Source of the DNA: Sphingomonas paucimobilis NBRC 13935
Lineage (GTDB): Bacteria; Pseudomonadota; Alphaproteobacteria; Sphingomonadales; Sphingomonadaceae
Length of the DNA stretch: 64,000 nt
Assembly (NCBI RefSeq): GCF_000739895.2
Contig: NZ_BBJS01000017.1
Coordinates: forward strand, 1-64,000
Direction of reading: 5' to 3'
Notes under the pieces: generated by a model
The model's database searches: none
Told to the model about the DNA's origin: nothing
What the model saw: only the letters and a program-made list of their open reading frames with translations
Position numbers and translations under genes: made by a program
Shown here: piece after piece, positions 24,717 through 32,623 of the stretch
How positions within the stretch are numbered: position 1 is the stretch's first letter
Layout: the number at the start of each line of letters is the position of its first letter

Positions 24717-25805
24717 TCACGGCAACTCGGCCATTTCGCGCGGCTCATGCATCGGGCAGCCATTCACCCGCCCGCGATAATCGGCCGAGAAGCGATAGGT
24801 GTCCTTACGCGCTCGGTTGATATTGCCCAGCGGCTGGTGCGCGGCCAGGCCGTGCCAGATGCTGTAGGACAGGGCGTCGTCGATCGCATTGGTCTCGCCA
24901 TCGCGCCAGCTGATCTGCGGCGCGGCGGTGAAGGTTGCGACCGTGACATAGGGGCTGTCCTCCTCGCTCCACTCGGCGGTCGCATCCTCGATCGGCATGG
25001 ATTCCAGATCGCGGTTGAGCTGGACGCGGAGTTCCCACTGGCCGCCCTGCTCGATCATCACCTCGCGCACCACTTCGCGTAGCGCGTCGGGACGGTCGTG
25101 CGTGTCGACCGTGTCGCCGGTCAGCTGGGTCAACGCCGGGCTGACCGGGAACAGGCCGAACTTGGCGATATGGTCGCCATAGCGGAACGGCGTCTGGCTG
25201 TAATAGGTCTCACCCAGCGGATGGACCTGCTTGGCCCCGCCGAGCGTCTGGAGCGTGGGGCTCTCGATCCCGACCGTCTCCAGCGTCGCCTCGATCCCGC
25301 GCAGGATGCCGGACAGCAGCTTCTTGCCCCCTTCGAACTTGTCGGTGGTGGAGGCTAGCATCTTCAGATTCTTGGCAAAGGCGTCGGCCGTCGGCGCGGT
25401 GAAGGCCGGCGCATTGGCCATGACGAAGTCCTGCGTCGTGTCGCCTTCCGAACCGGGCAGGCGCTCGCCCTCGACCCCGATGACCTTCAACGCGAAACCG
25501 CGTGGCAGGCCGATCGCATCGTCGAGGATATCGCCCGGATTGGTCGAGATACGCCCCACCGCCTCATACTCGCCCGGCTTGGCGAACAGGCCCTGCGCCA
25601 GTTCGGGCGGCAGACCGTCATGGACCTTCAGCTTACCCCGGATGATGCCATGCGCCTTGGCATGGACCGCGCGGACGCCGTGGCCATAGTCCTTGGACGT
25701 GGTGTCGAGGATATGCTCGAACGACTGCTTCATCTGGTCGACCGTCTCGCCTTCTTCAGGCTTCACATCTTCGACTTGGGGGGTGAAATGGACCGGGGTC
25801 TTCAT
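24717..25805 (-). CDS. Small catalase-like haem protein (y4iL-type)
   Basis: A 362-residue protein of the short catalase-related group (similar to rhizobial y4iL), lacking the length of true catalases (about 480 and more). An N-terminal His occurs in AVHAKAHGIIRGKLKVHDGL and a substrate-channel block in GRISTNPGDILDDAIGLPRG. DFVMANAPAF follows in the middle, and SIWHGLAAHQPLGNINRARK near residue 330 would sit at the proximal haem region. These proteins may act as peroxidases or hydroperoxide-converting enzymes rather than catalases; the activity is inferred. GGGAGAG lies 6 bases before the ATG. It precedes the metallophosphoesterase in a likely two-gene operon. Confidence 0.8.
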   Translation of the reverse strand: MKTPVHFTPQVEDVKPEEGETVDQMKQSFEHILDTTSKDYGHGVRAVHAKAHGIIRGKLKVHDGLPPELAQGLFAKPGEYEAVGRISTNPGDILDDAIGLPRGFALKVIGVEGERLPGSEGDTTQDFVMANAPAFTAPTADAFAKNLKMLASTTDKFEGGKKLLSGILRGIEATLETVGIESPTLQTLGGAKQVHPLGETYYSQTPFRYGDHIAKFGLFPVSPALTQLTGDTVDTHDRPDALREVVREVMIEQGGQWELRVQLNRDLESMPIEDATAEWSEEDSPYVTVATFTAAPQISWRDGETNAIDDALSYSIWHGLAAHQPLGNINRARKDTYRFSADYRGRVNGCPMHEPREMAELP

Positions 25806-25969
25806 GGGGGCTCTCCCTATAAGCCTCCTCCAACCCATGTTATCTGATAGCGTTCCTTCGGGATGGGAGGCACAGATGGGAATAGGTGCCGCCACGGCGA
25901 AGGCCGGGACGGCCATACCAAGGTTGGCGCGCCCTTCCCCCTCCGCCGCCGATCCGCTAACCGGCCGAC

Positions 25970-26998
25970 ATGGCCTTTTATCACCCGCTCCTCTTCGCCC
26001 TCGATGCCGAACGCGCGCATGGTCTGACCGTCGCGATGCTGTCGCGCTGGGGTTCGCTGGGCGCGCCGCTGTCGGTCGATCCGGCGCGCTATCCGCGGCT
26101 GGCGACCCAGGTCGCCGGGATCGACTTCGCCAATCCGCTCGGACTGGCGGCGGGCGTCGACAAGAATGGCGAGGCGATCGACGGCTTTTTCGGCCTGGGC
26201 TTCGGCATGGTCGAGATCGGCACGCTGACCCCCAAGCCCCAGCCGGGTAATCCCAAGCCCCGCCTGTTCCGGCTGGTCGAGGATAAGGGCGTGGTCAACC
26301 GCTATGGCTTCAACAATGGCGGGCTCGATGCCGGCCTCGCCCGCGCGAAAGCGGCGAAGCGCAAGGGCGTGCTCGGCATCAATGTCGGCGCGAACAAGGA
26401 CGCAGGTGATCGCATCGCCGACTATCGCCACGGCGTGACCCGCGCCGCACCGATCGCCGATTATGTGACGATCAACATCTCCAGCCCCAACACGCCGGGC
26501 CTGCGCGACCTGCAACATGGGCCAGCCCTGGCCGAGCTGCTGGCGGCATCGCGCGAGGCGGCGGGGACGGTGCCGCTATTCCTGAAGGTCGCGCCCGATC
26601 TCGAACCCTCGCAGATCGACGAGATCGCGCGAGCCGCGATCGACCACCGGCTCGATGCGATCATCATCGGCAACACCACCATCACCCGCCCCGGTGTGAC
26701 GAGCGCCAATGCCGCCGAGACCGGTGGCCTGTCGGGCCGTCCTCTCGCGCCGCTGGCCCGCGCGCGCCTCGCCGATTTCCGCAAGGCGACGGGGGCGGCC
26801 ATTCCCCTGATCGCGGCGGGCGGGATCGACAGCGGGGCGGAAGCCTATGCCCGTATCCGGGCGGGCGCGAGCCTGGTCCAGCTTTACTCGGCGCTGGTCT
26901 ATGAAGGGCCGGGGCTGGCGGGGCGCATCCTGACCGACCTGGACGCGCTGCTCGCCCGCGACGGCTTCGCCCATGCCGGGGAAGCGGTCGGTGCCTGA
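25970..26998 (+). CDS. pyrD: Dihydroorotate dehydrogenase (quinone), class 2
   Basis: Membrane-associated flavoprotein that oxidises dihydroorotate to orotate with quinone in pyrimidine synthesis; 342 residues. Class 2 is shown by the N-terminal amphipathic extension (FYHPLLFALDAERAHGLTV), NPLGLAAGVDKNGEAIDGFF, FNNGGLDAGLARAKAAKRKG, the NISSPNTPGLRDLQ block with the catalytic serine, VAPDLEPSQIDEIA, and the FMN-phosphate site AAGGIDSGAEAYARIRAGAS. The ggt gene follows 47 bases later on the same strand. Confidence 0.96.
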   Translation: MAFYHPLLFALDAERAHGLTVAMLSRWGSLGAPLSVDPARYPRLATQVAGIDFANPLGLAAGVDKNGEAIDGFFGLGFGMVEIGTLTPKPQPGNPKPRLFRLVEDKGVVNRYGFNNGGLDAGLARAKAAKRKGVLGINVGANKDAGDRIADYRHGVTRAAPIADYVTINISSPNTPGLRDLQHGPALAELLAASREAAGTVPLFLKVAPDLEPSQIDEIARAAIDHRLDAIIIGNTTITRPGVTSANAAETGGLSGRPLAPLARARLADFRKATGAAIPLIAAGGIDSGAEAYARIRAGASLVQLYSALVYEGPGLAGRILTDLDALLARDGFAHAGEAVGA

Positions 26999-27045
26999 GG
27001 TTACGGGGTTGGCGGAGGCCATTGCCTGCCGCTAGGGTCGCCCCG

Positions 27046-28803
27046 ATGAAGCACTGGCTCCTGTCCGTGGCGGCGCTGACGCTGCCTCTTGCTGCACCTG
27101 TCGAGGCGCGCAAGCCCATACCCGCCGTCAAAGCCCCGACAGAGGGCATGGTCAGCGCCGCCGACCCGCGTGCCGCCGCCGCCGGGGTCGAGATATTGCG
27201 CGCCGGAGGCAGCGCCACCGACGCCGCCATCGCCACCATGCTGGCGCTGAACGTGGTCGAGCCGCAAAGCTCCGGCATCGGCGGTGGCAGCTATTGGGTC
27301 CGCCATGGGGCCAAGGGCGCGCAGACCGACACGATCGACGCGCGCGAAACGGCGCCGATGGCCGCCACCCCGGAATGGTTCTACGGCCCCGACGGCCGCC
27401 CGCTCACCCATGCCGAGGCGGTGCCCGGCGGCCGCAGCGTCGGCGTGCCCGGCGCGCTGCGCGGCATGGCACTGGCCCATGCGCAAGGCGGCAAGCTGCC
27501 CTGGGCGCGACTGTTCCAACCCGCCATCCGACTGGCGCGGGACGGCTTTGCCCTGACCCCGCGCCTCCAGACCGCGCTCACCCGTTATGGCGGCCATGTC
27601 GACGCCGCCACCCGCGCCCGGCTGACCGGCCCGGATGGACAGGTGCTGGCCATCGGCAGCACGATCCGCAATCCCGAACAGGCCGCGCTGCTGGAACGCA
27701 TCGCCAAGCTCGGCCCCAACTCCTTCTATGTCGGGCCGCAGGCGCAGAAGCTGGTGACGACCGTCAACACCGCTCCGCGCAATCCGTCGAAGATGACGAC
27801 CGGCGATCTTGCCGCCTATGCGGCCAAGCCGCGCCCGCCGCTCTGCGCCACCTATCGCGGCTATAGGATTTGCAGCATGGGCCCGTCCTCGGGCGGCGGA
27901 TCGACCATGTTGTCGATCCTGAAGCTGCTCGAACGCTTCGACATGGCCAAGCTGGGCAAGGATTCACCGGTCGCCTGGCATCTGTTCGCCGAGGCCTCGC
28001 GCCTCGCCTATGCCGACCGCGACATGTATCTGGGCGATCCCGATTATGTCCGGGTGCCGCTGAAGGGCCTGTTCGCCCCGACCTATATCGCCGACCGTTC
28101 CGCGCTGATTTCGCCCGACCGCACCATGGCGTCGGTGTCGCCCGGCACGCCCCCCGGCGCGCCGCCGCGCGTACGGGCGCCGGTCAGCGAAGTGCCCGGC
28201 ACCACCGACCTCGTGACCGTCGACAATGTCGGCAACGTCGTCGAGGTGACGACCACCATCGAGGGCTCGTTCGGCTCCGGCCTGTCGGTCGACGGCACGA
28301 TGCTCAACAACGAGCTGACCGATTTCGACATCGTGCCGGTCAAGAACGGCGACTTCGTCGCCAACCGGGTGGAGGGCGGCAAGCGGCCGCGCAGTTCCAT
28401 GTCGCCGACCATCGTCTATGGCCCCGACGGCCGGGTCCGGCTGGCGGTGGGCGCGGCCGGCGGATCGACGATCATCGCGCAGGTCGCCAAGGCGATCATC
28501 GGCGTCATCGACTGGAAGCTGAGCGCGCAAGATGCGATTGCGACGGGCCTGCTCTTCGCGCCGGGCCATGTCGCGACGGTCGAACAGGGCACCGCGCTGG
28601 AAGCGCTCGTCCCCGGCCTTCGGGCGCTGGGCGAGACGGTGACCGTCGCGCCGCTCGGCCTGAAGGCCAATGCGATCGAGCGCGTCGGCGGCCGCTGGGT
28701 CGGTGCCGCCGATCCGCGCAGCGAGGGCGTGGCGATCGATGTGACCGGCCGCACGACGGCGATCCGCCGCGTCGGCGACAAGCCGGGCCGCCCGGCAGAG
28801 TAA
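27046..28803 (+). CDS. ggt: Gamma-glutamyltransferase (glutathione hydrolase)
   Basis: Periplasmic enzyme that cleaves glutathione and other gamma-glutamyl compounds; made as a 585-residue proenzyme that cuts itself. The signal peptide is MKHWLLSVAALTLPLAAPVEA-like. The heavy-chain block GVEILRAGGSATDAAIATML and LNVVEPQSSGIGGGSYWV are typical. The nucleophile of the light chain is Thr386 in GTTDLVTVDNVGN, followed by FGSGLSVDGTMLNNELTDFD and GKRPRSSMSPTIV. The ATG at 27046 opens the signal peptide; one 24 bases earlier adds an unlikely N-terminus. It could be in one transcript with pyrD. Confidence 0.94.
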   Translation: MKHWLLSVAALTLPLAAPVEARKPIPAVKAPTEGMVSAADPRAAAAGVEILRAGGSATDAAIATMLALNVVEPQSSGIGGGSYWVRHGAKGAQTDTIDARETAPMAATPEWFYGPDGRPLTHAEAVPGGRSVGVPGALRGMALAHAQGGKLPWARLFQPAIRLARDGFALTPRLQTALTRYGGHVDAATRARLTGPDGQVLAIGSTIRNPEQAALLERIAKLGPNSFYVGPQAQKLVTTVNTAPRNPSKMTTGDLAAYAAKPRPPLCATYRGYRICSMGPSSGGGSTMLSILKLLERFDMAKLGKDSPVAWHLFAEASRLAYADRDMYLGDPDYVRVPLKGLFAPTYIADRSALISPDRTMASVSPGTPPGAPPRVRAPVSEVPGTTDLVTVDNVGNVVEVTTTIEGSFGSGLSVDGTMLNNELTDFDIVPVKNGDFVANRVEGGKRPRSSMSPTIVYGPDGRVRLAVGAAGGSTIIAQVAKAIIGVIDWKLSAQDAIATGLLFAPGHVATVEQGTALEALVPGLRALGETVTVAPLGLKANAIERVGGRWVGAADPRSEGVAIDVTGRTTAIRRVGDKPGRPAE

Positions 28804-28879
28804 GCGACAGACCAGGCAAACCAAAGAGCCCGGTCGCGCGTTGAGCCGTGCGATACGGGCCAGTGGGAGAGGCACGACC

Positions 28880-30667
28880 ATGCGTACGCTCGAATATTTT
28901 CCCAATCTCGTCACCATGTTCTTCACCCGCGCCGCCGAAAAGGGCGACGCGCCCTTCCTGTGGCGCAAGCAGGACGGGGCTTGGCACGCGATCAGCTGGG
29001 CCGAGGCGGCGCGGCAGGTCGCCAGCTTGGCGCGCGGGCTGCGCTCGACGGGGTTGCAGCGCGGCGACCGGGTGATGCTGGTGTCGGAGAATCGGCCCGA
29101 ATGGTGCATCGCCGATCTGGCGATCATGGCGGCGGGCTGCGTCACCGTGCCGACCTACACCACCAATACCGAACGCGATCACGCGCATATCATCGAGAAT
29201 TCGGGTGCACGGGCCATCATCGTCTCGACCCAGAAGCTGGCGTCGACGCTGATGCCCGCCGCGCTGCGTTCCAACCATGTCCAGACGGTGATCGGGATCG
29301 AGCCGCTGCGCCTGGGGCCCAGCCAGATCGACTGCCGCCAATTCGACGCGCTGATCACCGCGCACCCGACCCAGGCCGCCACCGTGGCGGCGGAGGCGGA
29401 TTTCAGTCGCGGCGACCTGGCCTGCATCATCTACACCTCGGGCACCGGCGGCGCGCCGCGCGGGGTGATGCAGCATCATGGTGCCATCCTGCACAATTGC
29501 GCCGGATGCAGCGCGGTGATCTCGGAGGATTTCGGCTGGGACGATGAGGTGTTCCTGTCCTTCCTCCCCCTCTCCCACGCCTATGAGCACACGGGCGGCC
29601 AGCATTTCCCCATCGCGCTGGGCGGGCAGATCTACTACGCCGAAGGCCTCGACAAGCTCGCCGCCAATATCGAGGAGGTGCGCCCAACGATCATGTTCGT
29701 CGTGCCCCGCCTGTTCGAGGTGCTGCACACCCGCATCGCCAAGGCGATCGATAAGAAGGGCGGTCTGGGCGCGCGACTGCTCGACCAGGCGTTGGCGCTG
29801 GGCGCGCGCAGCTATAACGGCAAGCTGCGGCTGGTCGATCGCCCCGCGCAACTGGCGGTGGCCACCCTCTTCAAGCCCAAGATCGCCAAGCGTTTCGGCG
29901 GCCGATTGAAGGCGATGGTGTCAGGCGGCGCGCCGCTCAACCCGGAGATCGGGCTGTTCTTCCACTCGATCGGCCTCACCCTGCTGCAAGGCTATGGCCA
30001 GACCGAGGCCGCGCCGGTCATCGCCTGCAACCGGCCCAAGGCGGGCGTGCGGATGGAGACGGTCGGCCCGCCGCTGGCCGATACCGAGGTGCGGATCGCC
30101 GAGGACGGCGAAATCCTGGTACGCGGCGAACTGGTCATGCACGGCTATTGGCGCAATCCGACCGAGACCGAGCGGGTGCTGAAGGACGGCTGGCTGCACA
30201 CCGGCGATATCGGTGAATTCGACGATGCCGGGCGCCTGCGCATCACCGACCGCAAGAAGGACCTGATCATCAACGACAAGGGCGAGAATGTCGCCCCCCA
30301 GAAGGTCGAGGGGATGCTGACCCTTCAGCCCGAAATCGCGCAGGCGATGATCGCGGGCGACCGGCGGCCCTATATGGTGGCGCTGATCGTCCCCGATTCC
30401 GAATGGACGGCGGAGTGGTGTGCCAAGTCGGGTACCGGATGCAACCGCGTGGCGCTGGACGATGATCTGGATTTCCGCGCGGCGATTTCAGCCGCCATCG
30501 ACCGGGTTAATCGCGACCTATCGGTGACGGAGCGCATCCGCCGCTTCATCATCGCGCACGAGCCCTTCTCGATCGAGAACCAGCAGCTCACGCCGTCGCT
30601 GAAGATCCGCCGGCATGTGTTGCGCGAGGTCTATGGCGAGCGGCTGGACGCGCTTTACAAGAATTGA
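28880..30667 (+). CDS. AMP-dependent long-chain acyl-CoA synthetase-like ligase
   Basis: A 595-residue adenylate-forming enzyme that activates a carboxylic acid, most likely a long-chain fatty acid, to its CoA ester. The phosphate-binding loop is YTSGTGGAPRGVMQHHGA, a variant of the usual YTSGTTGxPKG with Lys replaced by Arg. Further motifs are GYGQTEAAPVIACNRP, GWLHTGDIGEFDDAGRLRIT, DRKKDLIINDKGENVAPQKV and the C-terminal TPSLKIRRHVL, whose Lys would be the catalytic one. SD GGGAGAGG precedes the ATG. The gene follows ggt by 76 bases. Confidence 0.88.
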   Translation: MRTLEYFPNLVTMFFTRAAEKGDAPFLWRKQDGAWHAISWAEAARQVASLARGLRSTGLQRGDRVMLVSENRPEWCIADLAIMAAGCVTVPTYTTNTERDHAHIIENSGARAIIVSTQKLASTLMPAALRSNHVQTVIGIEPLRLGPSQIDCRQFDALITAHPTQAATVAAEADFSRGDLACIIYTSGTGGAPRGVMQHHGAILHNCAGCSAVISEDFGWDDEVFLSFLPLSHAYEHTGGQHFPIALGGQIYYAEGLDKLAANIEEVRPTIMFVVPRLFEVLHTRIAKAIDKKGGLGARLLDQALALGARSYNGKLRLVDRPAQLAVATLFKPKIAKRFGGRLKAMVSGGAPLNPEIGLFFHSIGLTLLQGYGQTEAAPVIACNRPKAGVRMETVGPPLADTEVRIAEDGEILVRGELVMHGYWRNPTETERVLKDGWLHTGDIGEFDDAGRLRITDRKKDLIINDKGENVAPQKVEGMLTLQPEIAQAMIAGDRRPYMVALIVPDSEWTAEWCAKSGTGCNRVALDDDLDFRAAISAAIDRVNRDLSVTERIRRFIIAHEPFSIENQQLTPSLKIRRHVLREVYGERLDALYKN

Positions 30668-30715
30668 TGGTTTAATCTCCACCAGCGAGGCGTGGAGATG
30701 GCTAAGCTACCCCTT

Positions 30716-30882
30716 CCGTTCAGCCTGAGCGAAGTCGAAGGCCAAGGAGGAGCATCCGCCATGATGCCATGTATCGGGCGGCGCTTCGCCGACACTGCGA
30801 TGCGCTTATTCGAGCCCGTAGTGCGAGTAGTCTTAAGGGCGCCGTGATTCCCTTGGCCTACGACTTCGCTCAGGCTGAACGG
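30716..30882. repeat. Inverted pair of dispersed repeat family A
   Basis: Copies at 30716-30744 (plus) and 30854-30882 (minus), with 109 bases of GC-rich unique sequence between them, filling the junction of two convergent genes. Confidence 0.85.
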
Positions 30883-30917
30883 GGGGCTGGGGCGGCGAAT
30901 TGTTCTGTCAGCCGCCC

Positions 30918-30944
30918 GCCCTCCCTATCGCCGATAGGGAGGGC
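30918..30944 (-). terminator. Perfect hairpin at the end of the fumarase gene
   Basis: A 12-bp perfect stem (GCCCTCCCTATC and its complement) with a 3-base loop, 8 bases past the fumarase stop codon. There is no T tract, so termination may need Rho, or the stem may protect the mRNA 3' end. Confidence 0.6.
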
Positions 30945-30952
30945 GAACCGGA

Positions 30953-32476
30953 TCACGCCGGGGTCAGCAGGCCTTCCTTGGCGATCTTGTCGCGCCACAC
31001 CAGAGGCGCCAGCGTGTGGACATTCTGGCCCTCGGAATCGACCGCGACGGTGACGGGGAAATTCTCCACGTTGAATTCGTAGATCGCCTCCATCCCCAGA
31101 TCCTCGAAGCCGACGACCTTCGATCCCTTGATCGCGCGCGCGACGAGGTATGCCGCGCCACCAACGGCCATCAGATAGGCGGACTGGTATTCGCGGATCG
31201 CGTCGGTGGCGGCAGGCCCACGCTCGGCCTTACCGACCATGGCGAGAAGGCCCTGGTCGAGCATCATGCGGGTGAACTTGTCCATGCGGGTCGCGGTGGT
31301 GGGACCCGCCGGGCCGACCACTTCCTCGCCGACCGGATCGACCGGGCCGACATAATAGATCACGCGGCCCCGGAACTCGACTGGCAGTTCCTCGCCGCGA
31401 TCGAGCATGTCCTTGATCCGCTTGTGCGCGGCGTCGCGTCCGGTCAGCATCTTGCCGTTGAGGAGCAGCCGGTCGCCATGCTTCCAGCTCTTCACCTCTT
31501 CCGCCGTCAGCGTGTCGAGATCGACGCGCTTGGCGGCCTGAAGGTCGGGCTTCCAATCGACCTTCGGCCATTCCTCCAGCTTGGGCGCTTCGAGATAGAC
31601 GGGGCCGGAGCCATCCAGGGTGAAATGCGCGTGGCGGGTCGCGGCGCAGTTCGGGATCATCGCCACCGGCTTGGACGCGGCGTGCGTCGGCCAGTCGAGG
31701 ATCTTGACGTCGAGGATGGTGGACAAGCCGCCCAGCCCCTGTGCGCCAATGCCCAGCGCGTTGACCTTGTCGAACAGCTCGATGCGCAGCGCCTCGATGT
31801 CGTTCCTGGGCCCACGCTCCTTGAGCTGCCCCATATCGATCGCGCCCATCAGCGATTCCTTGGCGAGCAGCACCGCCTTCTCCGCCGTGCCGCCGATGCC
31901 GATGCCCAGCATGCCGGGCGGGCACCAGCCCGCGCCCATTTGCGGCACCATCTCCAGCACCCAGTCGACGATCGAGTCGGACGGGTTCATCATCCTGAAC
32001 TTCGACTTGTTCTCGGACCCGCCGCCCTTGGCCGCAACGTCGACGGTGACCTTGTTGCCCGGCACCATCTCGACATGGAGGACCGAGGGCGTGTTGTCCT
32101 TGGTATTGCGGCGGGTAAAGGCGGGGTCGGCGAGGATCGAGGCGCGCAGCTTGTTTTCGGGGTGGAGATAGGCGCGGCGCACGCCCTCATCGATGACCTC
32201 CTGCAAGCTACGGTCTCCCGACAGGCGGCAATCCTGGCCCCATTTCACGAAGACGGTGACGATGCCGGTGTCCTGGCAGATCGGCCGATGCCCCTCGGCA
32301 CACATCCGGCTGTTGGTCAGGATCTGCGCGATGGCGTCCTTGGCCGCCGGGCTCTTCTCGGCCTCATAGGCCTTACCGAGCGCACGGATATAATCCATCG
32401 GGTGGTAGTAGCTGATGAACTGGAGCGCGTCGGCCACGCTCTCGATCAGGTCGGTGTCGCGGATCAGGGTCGTCAT
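30953..32476 (-). CDS. Class I fumarate hydratase (4Fe-4S)
   Basis: Iron-sulfur fumarase of the citric acid cycle, 507 residues, with the alpha and beta parts in one chain as in FumA/FumB. The cluster cysteines are visible in CAEGHRPICQDTG, AGWCPPGMLGIGIGG and IPNCAATRHAHFTLDGSG. The beta part includes GDRLLLNGKMLTGRDAAHKR and GPTTATRMDKFTRMMLDQGL. The ATG at 32476 has AAGGCGG about 8 bases upstream; longer readings lack an SD. Such enzymes lose activity under oxidative stress; whether a class II FumC is also encoded cannot be seen here. Confidence 0.93.
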   Translation of the reverse strand: MTTLIRDTDLIESVADALQFISYYHPMDYIRALGKAYEAEKSPAAKDAIAQILTNSRMCAEGHRPICQDTGIVTVFVKWGQDCRLSGDRSLQEVIDEGVRRAYLHPENKLRASILADPAFTRRNTKDNTPSVLHVEMVPGNKVTVDVAAKGGGSENKSKFRMMNPSDSIVDWVLEMVPQMGAGWCPPGMLGIGIGGTAEKAVLLAKESLMGAIDMGQLKERGPRNDIEALRIELFDKVNALGIGAQGLGGLSTILDVKILDWPTHAASKPVAMIPNCAATRHAHFTLDGSGPVYLEAPKLEEWPKVDWKPDLQAAKRVDLDTLTAEEVKSWKHGDRLLLNGKMLTGRDAAHKRIKDMLDRGEELPVEFRGRVIYYVGPVDPVGEEVVGPAGPTTATRMDKFTRMMLDQGLLAMVGKAERGPAATDAIREYQSAYLMAVGGAAYLVARAIKGSKVVGFEDLGMEAIYEFNVENFPVTVAVDSEGQNVHTLAPLVWRDKIAKEGLLTPA

Positions 32477-32623
32477 GGGGCCGCCTTTTGCGACAGCTGC
32501 GCGCCCGGCGCAACGCCATGCGCGAGGCGAGCGGACGATTCCAGCGCGAGTTGACTTCAATTAATCTTAACTCCGCCGGGTGCAGGGTCATGGCGAGCCG
32601 CTCTGGGACCGAAAACACCGCGC

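Noticed and set aside
30744..30854. tRNA or small RNA gene between the family A repeats
   Set aside because: No cloverleaf, no CCA end and no promoter-terminator pair could be seen in the 109 bases.
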